Source: Flavipsychrobacter sp. (GTDB lineage Bacteria; Bacteroidota; Bacteroidia; Chitinophagales; Chitinophagaceae). From it: a DNA stretch of 64,000 nucleotides. The notes beneath the pieces were generated by a model that was given only the letters and a program-made list of their open reading frames with translations, did not search any database and was not told the DNA's origin. Below, in pieces: positions 48,245 to 56,287 of the stretch (its first letter is position 1; the number at the start of each line of letters is the position of its first letter). Where the stretch lies: the NCBI GenBank assembly GCA_041392855.1, contig JAWKLD010000001.1, positions 191,501-255,500 on the forward strand, written 5' to 3'. A program made the translations under genes and the position numbers.

Positions 48245-48922
48245 GTGGTTAAAAATAGAAAAATACGAGGATTAATACTGAGCTTATTCTTAGTTGTGAG
48301 TACAGAGGGGATAACATTTGCACAGAGCAACTATTATATAGAAGAACAGCGTACTTTTTATGGTGGAGCGGTAGTAGGTGCTAACTTTTCACAAATAGAT
48401 GGAGATAATTTTGCAGGCTATAGAAAGATAGGTCTCAATGCTGGTGGTATTATCTACACTAATATAGCGCCCAAAGTAGCCGCTAGTATGGAGATACTAT
48501 ATTCTCAAAGAGGAGCTAGAGCGCATAAAAATCAAGTATCCAATACCAAACAGTATTTAATAACTGACTATACTATTGATCTGCACTATGCCGAAGTGCC
48601 TTTACAAATACACTATTACGATAAGCGTAAAAGTCATTTTGGAGGAGGCTTTTCTTATTCTCAATTAATAGGTTCAGACGAAAAAGCTACTACAAGTAAT
48701 ACCGCGTTCAATGATACTGCTAACCTGAATAACTTTAGTTTCAGAAAATTTGATGTGAATTTTATTGTAGGGGGCAATCTGCATCTGGTAAAGGGCTTGT
48801 ATTTAAATGTTCGTTTCCAATACTCTTTATTACCTGTAAGAACGGCAATACACCCTGAGTTTGGTAGAGCTGAACAGTATAGCAATATGTGGGTAATGAG
48901 ATTAATGTATTTATTTGACTAA
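48245..48922 (+). CDS. PorT-like outer-membrane beta-barrel protein 1
   Basis: 225 residues, GTG start. A signal peptide ends GITFAQ. The body shows the PorT-type barrel pattern: TFYGGAVVGANFSQIDGDNFAGYRKIGLNAGG, ILYSQRGAR, LHYAEVPLQIHYY, and a final strand MWVMRLMYLFD. It is paralogous to the gene 79 bases downstream, sharing FYGG.V.GANFS..(D/E)GDN(F/Y)(A/G)G(F/Y)(H/R)K(I/V)G(I/L)N. Barrels of this kind sit in the outer membrane; some are T9SS parts (PorT), but neither copy can be called PorT. The GTG start is within 18 bases of the divergent gene start. Confidence 0.75.
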   Translation: MVKNRKIRGLILSLFLVVSTEGITFAQSNYYIEEQRTFYGGAVVGANFSQIDGDNFAGYRKIGLNAGGIIYTNIAPKVAASMEILYSQRGARAHKNQVSNTKQYLITDYTIDLHYAEVPLQIHYYDKRKSHFGGGFSYSQLIGSDEKATTSNTAFNDTANLNNFSFRKFDVNFIVGGNLHLVKGLYLNVRFQYSLLPVRTAIHPEFGRAEQYSNMWVMRLMYLFD

Positions 48923-49001
48923 TGCAGTCATAATAATATAACTGCACGCATCGTTATTGTTATGATGTATAGTTGCTTCATCTTCTAATAATTGATAGTC
49001 A

Positions 49002-49667
49002 ATGTGCAAAAGCCCCTTTTATTTTGTATTTCTTTTCTCAGTGCTTTTAGCAAGTACTGTATTTGCTCAAAGAGTAGAGATGGCCAATGGCGATAAAACC
49101 TTCTATGGTGGTTTGGTCTTCGGAGCTAATTTCTCTACTGTTGAAGGGGATAACTATGGCGGCTTTCATAAAGTAGGTATAAACGGCGGAGCTACAGTGT
49201 ATGTAAAGTTGTTGGGTTCTTTTTATGGTAATGTAGAGATATTATACAGTCAGAAGGGTAGTAGAGGCGTTAAAACGGTAAGTTCTATATATACAGGTCA
49301 GGGAGTAGAAAGGTATTTTTTAGACTTAAACTATGTAGAGATACCCTTGATCATTAACTATTTCTATAATGATAAATGGCATGGAGGCTTAGGAGTTAGC
49401 TATTCCCAGTTGATAAACTCTAAAGAGGATGCTTATGCTGCCCAGCCGGTATATTTAAAGGAAGACCCTTCTTCTTTTAAGAGTTCAGATATGAATCTCT
49501 TGCTTAACCTCGGTTATCAGTTTGGTAGAAGTCTATATTTAAATGCCAGATACGGATATTCTTTGTCTACTATTCGTGACCCGCAAAGAGTTCCTGTTGG
49601 TTTTGGAAATGGGAGCAACCAGTTTAATAGCCTTTTTAGCTTGAGGCTAATGTATTTATTTCCCTAA
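49002..49667 (+). CDS. PorT-like outer-membrane beta-barrel protein 2
   Basis: 221 residues. A signal peptide ends STVFAQ. TFYGGLVFGANFSTVEGDNYGGFHKVGINGGATVY, ILYSQKGSRG, LNYVEIPLIINYFYNDKWHGGLGVSYSQLI and final strand LFSLRLMYLFP follow the previous gene's pattern almost throughout, so this is a tandem duplicate. The 79-base gap has no terminator with a T run, so co-transcription is likely. The last 12 bases overlap the convergent MCE gene. Confidence 0.75.
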   Translation: MCKSPFYFVFLFSVLLASTVFAQRVEMANGDKTFYGGLVFGANFSTVEGDNYGGFHKVGINGGATVYVKLLGSFYGNVEILYSQKGSRGVKTVSSIYTGQGVERYFLDLNYVEIPLIINYFYNDKWHGGLGVSYSQLINSKEDAYAAQPVYLKEDPSSFKSSDMNLLLNLGYQFGRSLYLNARYGYSLSTIRDPQRVPVGFGNGSNQFNSLFSLRLMYLFP

Positions 49668-50573
49668 AATGCTGATAGGCTTAGGGTCGTCTTTTGCCTC
49701 TTGTATCTTACCTTGTATTGTGTCCAGCTTGCCCGCTGCAGTAGTGTAAAGTTTTTTGTCAGCAATTAGTTGGTTGAAACTACTGTCGTTTTTTATCTCT
49801 TTTATTGCTTTTGAAAAACTTCTGATATTCTTACTTAGTTCGGCAAGGTCTTTTTTGATAGTAGTTTTTGAAAGCTCTGTGAATGTTTTGCTAGTTGTCT
49901 TTATACTAGCATTAAAGCTGTCAATACTTGCAGCTACTTCATCCGAACTAGTTTTAAAAGCCGCTAGTTGATGGAGAATATCGTCTCCTTGTTCTTTTAG
50001 TGTGTTGGTGTTTTGTGAAAAGGTGTAAAAGTTATTCCTTAACGTCACTATATCGTTCTTGATCTTTTTGGCAGCACCGTCTTTCATCGCCTCATTTATA
50101 TTTGATAAAGAAGAGTCTAATGAGCGGACATAATATTTTGCCGAAGCAATCATCGGGTTGATTAAAGTAGAGGTTTGAATAACAGTAGTATCGTACTGTG
50201 CTATTAATTCAGACTGGTGTGCTAATGTCTTTTCTGTAACACTATCTAAAAGTAGCTTGATATGTTTACTGCCTTGTAGGCCTGATGCAGATAATTGAGC
50301 GATAGTATTTTCTTGAATAGGAATATCCTTAGATATAGACATTGTTACAAGTATATTCTCTTGCCCTCTATATTCTATTTTAGATACCCTACCTACCTTT
50401 ACACCTTTTAGATATACAGGGTCGGAAGGTAGTAGGCCATATATGTCAGGATAGTAAACACGATACTGATAATAGTCTGTGACCCAATAGCTGTTTTGAT
50501 AGATAAAATAGCCACTAACAGCTACAGCTATTAATAGTAAAGTACTTATCCAGTTTCTTTTTTTACTACTCAT
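49656..50573 (-). CDS. MCE/MlaD-family lipid-transport protein
   Basis: 305 residues. One N-terminal membrane helix (~9-25) is followed by a single MCE domain (~35-115): YYPDIYGLLPSDPVYLKGVKVGRVSKIEY, then TIAQLSASGLQGSKHIKLLL. The rest (~120-290) is long helical coiled-coil-like sequence rich in Ser/Thr/Lys/Asp. MCE proteins form hexameric rings or tubes that move phospholipids across the periplasm with an MlaE/MlaF ABC transporter; those genes are not next to it here. Its 3' end overlaps the convergent PorT-like gene by 12 bases. Confidence 0.87.
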   Translation of the reverse strand: MSSKKRNWISTLLLIAVAVSGYFIYQNSYWVTDYYQYRVYYPDIYGLLPSDPVYLKGVKVGRVSKIEYRGQENILVTMSISKDIPIQENTIAQLSASGLQGSKHIKLLLDSVTEKTLAHQSELIAQYDTTVIQTSTLINPMIASAKYYVRSLDSSLSNINEAMKDGAAKKIKNDIVTLRNNFYTFSQNTNTLKEQGDDILHQLAAFKTSSDEVAASIDSFNASIKTTSKTFTELSKTTIKKDLAELSKNIRSFSKAIKEIKNDSSFNQLIADKKLYTTAAGKLDTIQGKIQEAKDDPKPISILGK

Positions 50574-50614
50574 TCGTAATCAATACTGTTGGCAAAGGTA
50601 GGCAGAACTATTGA

Positions 50615-51412
50615 TTACCAAATTTCAGATATCCATCTTCTTGAAAAAGGCATAACTACTACTGAAAGTGTATAACCATATCCAGAAGAGTTTTTGATCT
50701 GGAGAACATCATTGATACCTTTAGAAGATATGCCAGCTTGTTCGTCATTTACCAAATCTGCACTACCAAAGAATACACTTCCTCTTAATTTCATTGCCAC
50801 ACCTAAAAAGAATCCAACTTCTGCCTTTACAAATGGTACAAGTGCTACAGGGAATTGTGTGTTCCCTCCAAAAAAACTATTGTGAGTAAGCATTATACCT
50901 CCTCCAATTGAGAACATCTGTGTGCCTTCTCTTGATAATGGCACGTCTGCCCCCATTTTATAGTCTACACTTAGTGGTATGCCAAATTTATAAAACTGAT
51001 AATCCGTAATGTATTTTACATCCTCTCCCAATACTAATGTGTCAAAGCTCATTTTCCCGTAGCTGAAATATAGCTCAGTATTAAAAGTAAGCATGGTATT
51101 GTCCGTAAGTAGAATAATGGGGAAAAACGTACCTACATGACCAGCAAACGATTTCTTTAGTCTGAAAGGGTGTTGATAGGTCGTGTCGGCTATGGGAGCT
51201 ACACTATAGTTGGTATAAGTGCCTTCAAGATTGCCGGATAGGAAATGTTTACCAAAACCTACTGATACACGTTGCCAAAAGTGTCCTTCTGTATTGCCTT
51301 TAGATAGATAGTAGTCATATAGCCTATTATTGCCCCAAAATTCTTGCGCTTTCAGATGACTAGAGTTTAACAATAGCAGGGCAGCTAGTAAGACGATATA
51401 ACGTAGTTTCAT
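50615..51412 (-). CDS. Exported protein of unknown function, probable outer-membrane barrel
   Basis: 265 residues with a signal peptide ending SHLKAQ. The chain alternates as in a barrel (GFGKHFLSGNLEGTYTNYSV, MLTFNTELYFSYGKMSFDTL, YKFGIPLSVDYKMG, FFLGVAMKLRGSVFFGSADLVND). The centre has FGIPLSVDYK, comparable with the EVP(F/L)xLK strand of Bacteroidota barrels. No named family is recognised. It sits 41 bases upstream of the MCE gene on the same strand and 57 downstream of mscS. Confidence 0.55.
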   Translation of the reverse strand: MKLRYIVLLAALLLLNSSHLKAQEFWGNNRLYDYYLSKGNTEGHFWQRVSVGFGKHFLSGNLEGTYTNYSVAPIADTTYQHPFRLKKSFAGHVGTFFPIILLTDNTMLTFNTELYFSYGKMSFDTLVLGEDVKYITDYQFYKFGIPLSVDYKMGADVPLSREGTQMFSIGGGIMLTHNSFFGGNTQFPVALVPFVKAEVGFFLGVAMKLRGSVFFGSADLVNDEQAGISSKGINDVLQIKNSSGYGYTLSVVVMPFSRRWISEIW

Positions 51413-51469
51413 ATTGTAGTTGATATTAGCATCAATTTAGGATAAAAATATATTTTGACCAATAATGCA

Positions 51470-52375
51470 TTAACTATCTATTGTTTTTGTATTGCTCATT
51501 TTTATATCCATTTCCGATAGCTTCTCACCGCCTTTAATGCCAAAGTCAAGTGTGCGTATTGGGAATGGGATGGTAATATCATTTTTGTTAAAAGCTTCTT
51601 TGATGTGCATGATCGCTTCACTTCTACCTTGTAGCCATACTGGCTGGTTAGGATTATTGATCCATATCCTTACTTCAAAATTTATGGAACTATCTGCAAA
51701 TTCGCTGTAGAAGAAAGTAATCTCATCATTGGTTCTTACGGATACTTTCTTAACGGCTTCAAGTACTATGTCTTTTACTTTTTGCAGGTCTTCTCCATAA
51801 GATACTCCCACAAAAAGATCCATTCTTCTTTTGCCTAGTAAGGAGTAGTTTTCTATTGGGTTTTGGAAAACTTGCCTATTGGGTATTATTACTCTTTGTC
51901 CTTGAAATGTAAGAAGAACAGTATCTCTTAGAGTTACATCCTCGACTTTACCCATATAGTCTTGCACTTTTACAATATCCCCGATATGTAAGGGGCGTCT
52001 GAAAGACATGAAAATGCCCGATATAAAATTGGCGGCGATATCTTGAAATGCAAAGGCAAGTGCCAAACCAATAATACCGGCACCGGCTAATATTGATGTG
52101 ACTGCTTTGTCAAGTTTAAGGATGCTAAGGGTGCTAAATATAGTAATGCCAATGGCGACTATGTATACAAAGGAAACAAACAGGTTATTGACTGTTTGTT
52201 GTTGAGACATTCTGTTGATCAGCTTAGACGACCCCTTCTTTATCAACTTAGAAAGGAAAAGTCCTATAACAAGAGTGATAGCTGCTAACGCAATATCGGG
52301 CAAGATATTAATGGTGTCATTTGCCCAAGTGGTCAGCTTTTCCAGAACAATGTCGTCTATCTTATCTATTTCCAT
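51470..52375 (-). CDS. mscS: MscS-family mechanosensitive channel
   Basis: 301 residues. Three N-terminal membrane segments end with the pore helix SILAGAGIIGLALAFAFQDIAANFISG, the Gly/Ala-packed TM3 of MscS. The beta domain follows (RRPLHIGDIVKVQDYMGKVEDVTLRDTVLLTFQGQRVIIPN) and then the alpha/beta C-terminal cage. It opens under membrane tension to release solutes on osmotic downshock. Length is near E. coli MscS (286). A 40-residue lipoprotein gene ends 16 bases before it on the same strand. Confidence 0.93.
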   Translation of the reverse strand: MEIDKIDDIVLEKLTTWANDTINILPDIALAAITLVIGLFLSKLIKKGSSKLINRMSQQQTVNNLFVSFVYIVAIGITIFSTLSILKLDKAVTSILAGAGIIGLALAFAFQDIAANFISGIFMSFRRPLHIGDIVKVQDYMGKVEDVTLRDTVLLTFQGQRVIIPNRQVFQNPIENYSLLGKRRMDLFVGVSYGEDLQKVKDIVLEAVKKVSVRTNDEITFFYSEFADSSINFEVRIWINNPNQPVWLQGRSEAIMHIKEAFNKNDITIPFPIRTLDFGIKGGEKLSEMDIKMSNTKTIDS

Positions 52376-52391
52376 AGTAGCAGTTACTCTG

Positions 52392-52514
52392 TTAGCGATT
52401 TTTTTTGCTGTGTCTGTACGTTTTATGCCCTGTACTTATTGGTGGTTTTGAACAACTTTCCAAAATAAGTGACGTTATTAACAGGGAAACGACAAAAAAG
52501 GCTACTTTTTTCAT
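52392..52514 (-). CDS. Very small lipoprotein (40 residues)
   Basis: Found by reading the - strand; too short for usual ORF cut-offs. It begins MKKVAFFVVSLLITSL and has LESC with the cysteine at residue 21, giving a 20-residue, strongly basic mature peptide (CSKPPISTGHKTYRHSKKNR). The Glu before Ser is unusual for a lipobox but the rest fits. Tiny lipoproteins of this layout (Cys then a basic, His/Lys-rich tail) are common in Bacteroidota and usually unannotated. It ends 16 bases upstream of mscS on the same strand, so it may be the first gene of that unit. Function unknown. Confidence 0.6.
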   Translation of the reverse strand: MKKVAFFVVSLLITSLILESCSKPPISTGHKTYRHSKKNR

Positions 52515-52716
52515 AGTTCATTTATGTTTCCTCTAAAATAACAAAGTTTTTATTCAAGGCTTTACCCCGCCAGCTATATTAACCAAATCTCAATGTCAAG
52601 GGTATAAATACCCTGTAAAAAAGGAGCAAAACGTTAGCTTATGCTTTTTATTTATAATATCTTTATGCCTGATAACTATTCTTATAGTTTTTACTTATTA
52701 TTTAAACACATCACAC

Positions 52717-54144
52717 ATGAAAAAGAATCTAGCCATTATGCTGGTGCTTGTTGCAGGTATACTTGTATCACAGTGCCAAAACTCCACACCAAAAGAAGAA
52801 GAGGAAGAAGAAGTTGCAACGGGTATGATCGTACCTGTTCCTTTGTCGTCTAACGGTATCAATAATTTTAATTATCCAGAAGATTCCACATTGATAAATA
52901 AGTGGATAATGGAGCAAGATGATAAAGCTATAGCTCAACATGGTTGGGGTATATGGACGGCTTTAAATAAGGAGACTGCTCAGAGTTATCAAAAACAAAA
53001 ACTGAGAGTTTTTGAAACTTGGCTGACTCCTGCGGATATGCAAGCATTGATACGGGCAACAGATAAGGGGGAGAAAATGCTAATGGAAGAAGTAAAACAA
53101 CATAGAGGTAAGTTGAGCAAGCCTAATCAATTCTTACACGCAACAACGGCCTTAGCTAAAGCTGGAGTAAAACCTAATTATGATAGTTCAAGAATATTAG
53201 GTTTTGTAAAGTACGATCCTACTGCAGCAAAGTTTACCGTTACTAATCAGTTATTGAAAAAGTCAGTGCTGCAAGGTATGCTAGATAGAGGGATGACTGA
53301 CATCCCTGATTTTCCAAATACTGGTATGACCTTGAAACCAGTTTTTGAGATCATTACTCAGGAAGAGCTAAATAAAAACGATGGCTATTTTAAATTGAAT
53401 GTATGGTCTGGTCCTCCTGCTACGCCAAGAGAGTCTCCTGAAGGTACATGGCCTGATTATGTTTATATAGATCCTAATAACAAAGGTGAAGGAAATGGAG
53501 GTGTAGATAATGGTGGTGGCCGTACTCCTAAAAATACTTATAACTTGACAGACTATGTTCACTTTAAATTGGATGCTGCCACAGCTGAAGATCTGAAAAT
53601 GAGCTTAGGTGTATCGGCCGAGGAAGGAGATATCGCAGTTTTGGTAGCGATGCACGTAACTTCTAAAGAAATTAAACGCTGGACATGGCAAACATTCTGG
53701 TGGACACCGGATGCAGTAAATCCACCAGCACCTAGTTCTGCAATGATAGCGGCTCAAATGCCTACTCAATTGAATGGTGCACCTGCGCATTACGCAATGG
53801 CTCAAGCATATACATTTATTAACCCTGATCAACCATTTACGGGAGGAAATAATATAGGAACATCAATCTATGCTTATAATCCTTACTTAGAGGCTGGCTT
53901 TGGTCCGCATGTACTTTCAGACCCAGCAACGGTAATAACTAATGGTAAGAAGGTGGTTAATAACTATGGCGTTTTGACCAATTGTATGTCATGTCATGCT
54001 CATGCTAACTATGCTCCTGCTACTGTTAAGAATGCTCCAAATTATCTAGGAGATACTTATGTAGATATGGAAGGTGCCAACTTTAAAAATACATTGAAAG
54101 TTGATTTTGCTTGGTCCATTCCTGGTAACTTAATGAACGACTAA
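52717..54144 (+). CDS. Lipoprotein with a single C-terminal CxxCH haem-binding motif
   Basis: 475 residues. Leader ends GILVSQC (Cys20), a lipobox with an unusual Gln before Cys. A poly-Glu stretch (EEEEEE) follows. The bulk is Trp/Pro-rich (GWGIWTALNKET, WSGPPATPRESPEGTWPDYVYI, TWQTFWWTPDA) and not assignable to a named domain by eye. Near the C-terminus, TNCMSCHAHA is a c-type haem-attachment motif, followed by Tyr/Pro-rich residues; a distal Met (GNLM) lies close to the end. It may be an outer-membrane or periplasmic redox protein with one haem. Alone with its own terminator. Confidence 0.65.
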   Translation: MKKNLAIMLVLVAGILVSQCQNSTPKEEEEEEVATGMIVPVPLSSNGINNFNYPEDSTLINKWIMEQDDKAIAQHGWGIWTALNKETAQSYQKQKLRVFETWLTPADMQALIRATDKGEKMLMEEVKQHRGKLSKPNQFLHATTALAKAGVKPNYDSSRILGFVKYDPTAAKFTVTNQLLKKSVLQGMLDRGMTDIPDFPNTGMTLKPVFEIITQEELNKNDGYFKLNVWSGPPATPRESPEGTWPDYVYIDPNNKGEGNGGVDNGGGRTPKNTYNLTDYVHFKLDAATAEDLKMSLGVSAEEGDIAVLVAMHVTSKEIKRWTWQTFWWTPDAVNPPAPSSAMIAAQMPTQLNGAPAHYAMAQAYTFINPDQPFTGGNNIGTSIYAYNPYLEAGFGPHVLSDPATVITNGKKVVNNYGVLTNCMSCHAHANYAPATVKNAPNYLGDTYVDMEGANFKNTLKVDFAWSIPGNLMND

Positions 54145-54167
54145 AAATGTTTTAGTATCAAGAATAC

Positions 54168-54199
54168 AGAGCGAGGCAAATGGGTCTCGCTCTTTTTTT
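54168..54199 (+). terminator. Terminator after the CxxCH lipoprotein gene
   Basis: Stem AGAGCGAG/CTCGCTCT (54168-54175, 54186-54193) with a 10-base loop and T run to 54199, 24 bases after the stop. Confidence 0.85.
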
Positions 54200-54258
54200 G
54201 ATTTAACAGTCAATCCACATCTGTAAAAACTAATTTTCTCATTTGTCTAATTCCTTGT

Positions 54259-54266
54259 TACTTTTG
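54259..54266 (+). promoter_or_regulatory. Putative -7 element upstream of dnaX (TACTTTTG)
   Basis: Exact TAnnTTTG 10 bases before the dnaX ATG, giving a leader of only a few bases. Confidence 0.45.
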
Positions 54267-54276
54267 GAATACAGTA

Positions 54277-56106
54277 ATGGCAGAGAATTATATAGTATCG
54301 GCAAGGAAGTATCGCCCACAGACGTTTGACACCGTAGTGGGGCAGCAGCATATTACTACTACACTCAAGAATGCGATAAAGAATAGTCATTTGGCGCATG
54401 CATACTTGTTTTGTGGGCCTCGAGGTGTAGGTAAAACCACCTGCGCGCGTATACTAGCGAAAACTATTAACTGTGAGCAACCCACGGAGGATATGGAGGC
54501 TTGTGGTACTTGTGCTACGTGTAAAAGCTTTGACAACCATACTTCATTCAACATATTTGAATTGGATGCTGCGAGTAACAATTCTGTAGACGATATTCGC
54601 GAGTTGGTTAGCCAAGTTAGATTTGCTCCACAGTCTGGCAAATACAAGATATATATCATAGATGAGGTGCATATGTTGAGTGCCTCGGCGTTTAATGCTT
54701 TTCTTAAAACTTTGGAAGAACCGCCATCTTATGCCATATTTATATTAGCGACTACAGAAAAGCATAAGATACTCCCAACTATACTTAGCCGTTGTCAGAT
54801 TTTTGATTTTAAGCGTATTACCAGTGGTGATATAACCAACCACTTACACAGTATAGCTACGAAAGAAAGTGTTGTAGCACAGGAAGCAGCTCTACATGTA
54901 ATGGCTCAGAAAAGTGAGGGTTGTATGCGTGATGCTTTAAGTATGTTTGATAGGATAGTAAGTTTTACAAATGGGATGCTTACTTACAGTAGTACTATGG
55001 AGCATCTTAATTTGTTAGATGCAGATTTCTATTTTAAGTTGCTCGATTTGATGCTGGCGCAAGATGTGAGTGGAGTAATGCTTGCTTTTGATGGTGCATT
55101 GGAGAAAGGGTTTGAGGGAGATGTAGTGTTAGAGGGTATAGCACAGCATTTGCGTAATCTTCTACTCTGTAGAGATGCAAGGATGGCTAAATTATTAGAT
55201 GTACCAAGCGAGCATAAGCCTATATATTACGAAAAGGCCAATCAGGCACCACCTTCTTTTATCATTTCAGCACTCAATATTGTAAACGAGAGTGAGTTAA
55301 GCTATCGAAATGCAAATAACAAAAGGCTGCATGTAGAGATGTGTTTGATTCGCATGTGCTACTTGCTACAAACAATTGAAGAGGGCGAAAAAAAAAACGA
55401 TAAAAGTTCCGTAATAATCCCTTCAAGCCCACCAGTTCAAAATAAGTATACACCATCTTTATCTGTCCCTGTAGCAAAGACGGAGATATCTCAACCGGCC
55501 TCTCCACCAAAAGAGGTACAGCAAGCTCCAGTAATAGAAAATAGCATAACAAAGGCTGAACCTCCTTCTGGTAATCAGGTAAATGAAAAGCCAGTCATAG
55601 CTAACAAGCCAATTACGAGCCAAGAGCATGATAGTACCAATAAATCTCGTAGAGTAAGAAGGGATATCATGGCTGAAATAGATGATGCAGTAAACAACTT
55701 GTCTGATTCAGATGAAGAGGAGCGTAGAGAATTAACACAAGATCTTGTAGAGCGGGTTTTTGCAGACTATAAAGAAAAAGCTCAAAAAGGCAATAAAAGC
55801 ATGTTGTATGCACAATTGCTTATGATGACGCCTGAAGTAAAGCCACCTGATGAAATATGTTTCGTTGTTCCTACTGATCTGACCAATACTTATGCACTCA
55901 ATCAAAGAGATGAGCTATTGGAATTTTTTTCCAATAAAACCGGCATAAGAATTCGTATTACTACCGATCTGAGGGTAGACGAGAACATAGAGCAAACACA
56001 ACAAGAGGTTGTTTTAAGTACTCCAGAGATATTGGATGTTATGATAGAAAAAAATCCCAATCTGGGTAAACTAAAGGATAACCTTAATCTTCAAATAGAG
56101 TATTGA
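54277..56106 (+). CDS. dnaX: DNA polymerase III subunit gamma/tau
   Basis: 609 residues. The AAA+ clamp-loader ATPase has Walker A GPRGVGKT (47-54), a four-cysteine zinc module (Cys66, 76, 79, 82), and Walker B IIDEVHML with DEVH at 129-132, followed by a sensor/arginine-finger region (ILSRCQIFDFKRI). Residues ~360-460 are Pro/Ser-rich and variable. The C-terminal ~120 residues are the tau-like domain. It loads the sliding clamp at the replication fork. No slippery A-run frameshift site like that of E. coli dnaX is obvious where it would be expected. Confidence 0.95.
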   Translation: MAENYIVSARKYRPQTFDTVVGQQHITTTLKNAIKNSHLAHAYLFCGPRGVGKTTCARILAKTINCEQPTEDMEACGTCATCKSFDNHTSFNIFELDAASNNSVDDIRELVSQVRFAPQSGKYKIYIIDEVHMLSASAFNAFLKTLEEPPSYAIFILATTEKHKILPTILSRCQIFDFKRITSGDITNHLHSIATKESVVAQEAALHVMAQKSEGCMRDALSMFDRIVSFTNGMLTYSSTMEHLNLLDADFYFKLLDLMLAQDVSGVMLAFDGALEKGFEGDVVLEGIAQHLRNLLLCRDARMAKLLDVPSEHKPIYYEKANQAPPSFIISALNIVNESELSYRNANNKRLHVEMCLIRMCYLLQTIEEGEKKNDKSSVIIPSSPPVQNKYTPSLSVPVAKTEISQPASPPKEVQQAPVIENSITKAEPPSGNQVNEKPVIANKPITSQEHDSTNKSRRVRRDIMAEIDDAVNNLSDSDEEERRELTQDLVERVFADYKEKAQKGNKSMLYAQLLMMTPEVKPPDEICFVVPTDLTNTYALNQRDELLEFFSNKTGIRIRITTDLRVDENIEQTQQEVVLSTPEILDVMIEKNPNLGKLKDNLNLQIEY

Positions 56107-56249
56107 TTTTTACAAAATTCTCCTGTTTATAGTGCTGTAATCTAATTACCTATACATTGGATAATGGTTAATTTATATTGTTGGTATAGATATATCAATT
56201 CCTAGACTGAATAGCAGGTAATTTAGGATGAAATAAAAGCGGAATTGAT

Positions 56250-56257
56250 TACTTTTG
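56250..56257 (+). promoter_or_regulatory. Putative -7 element upstream of the E2 gene (TACTTTTG)
   Basis: Exact TAnnTTTG, 30 bases before the ATG at 56288. Confidence 0.45.
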
Positions 56258-56287
56258 ACAACTAATATTGTAAACACATAAGTATTT

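Noticed and set aside
55381..55401. A-rich run in dnaX (GAAAAAAAAAACG) as a programmed frameshift site for a short gamma form
   Set aside because: The run is real, but no downstream hairpin or internal SD-like element is visible and the -1/+1 frames were not shown to stop promptly in a conserved way. It would need homologue comparison before a claim.
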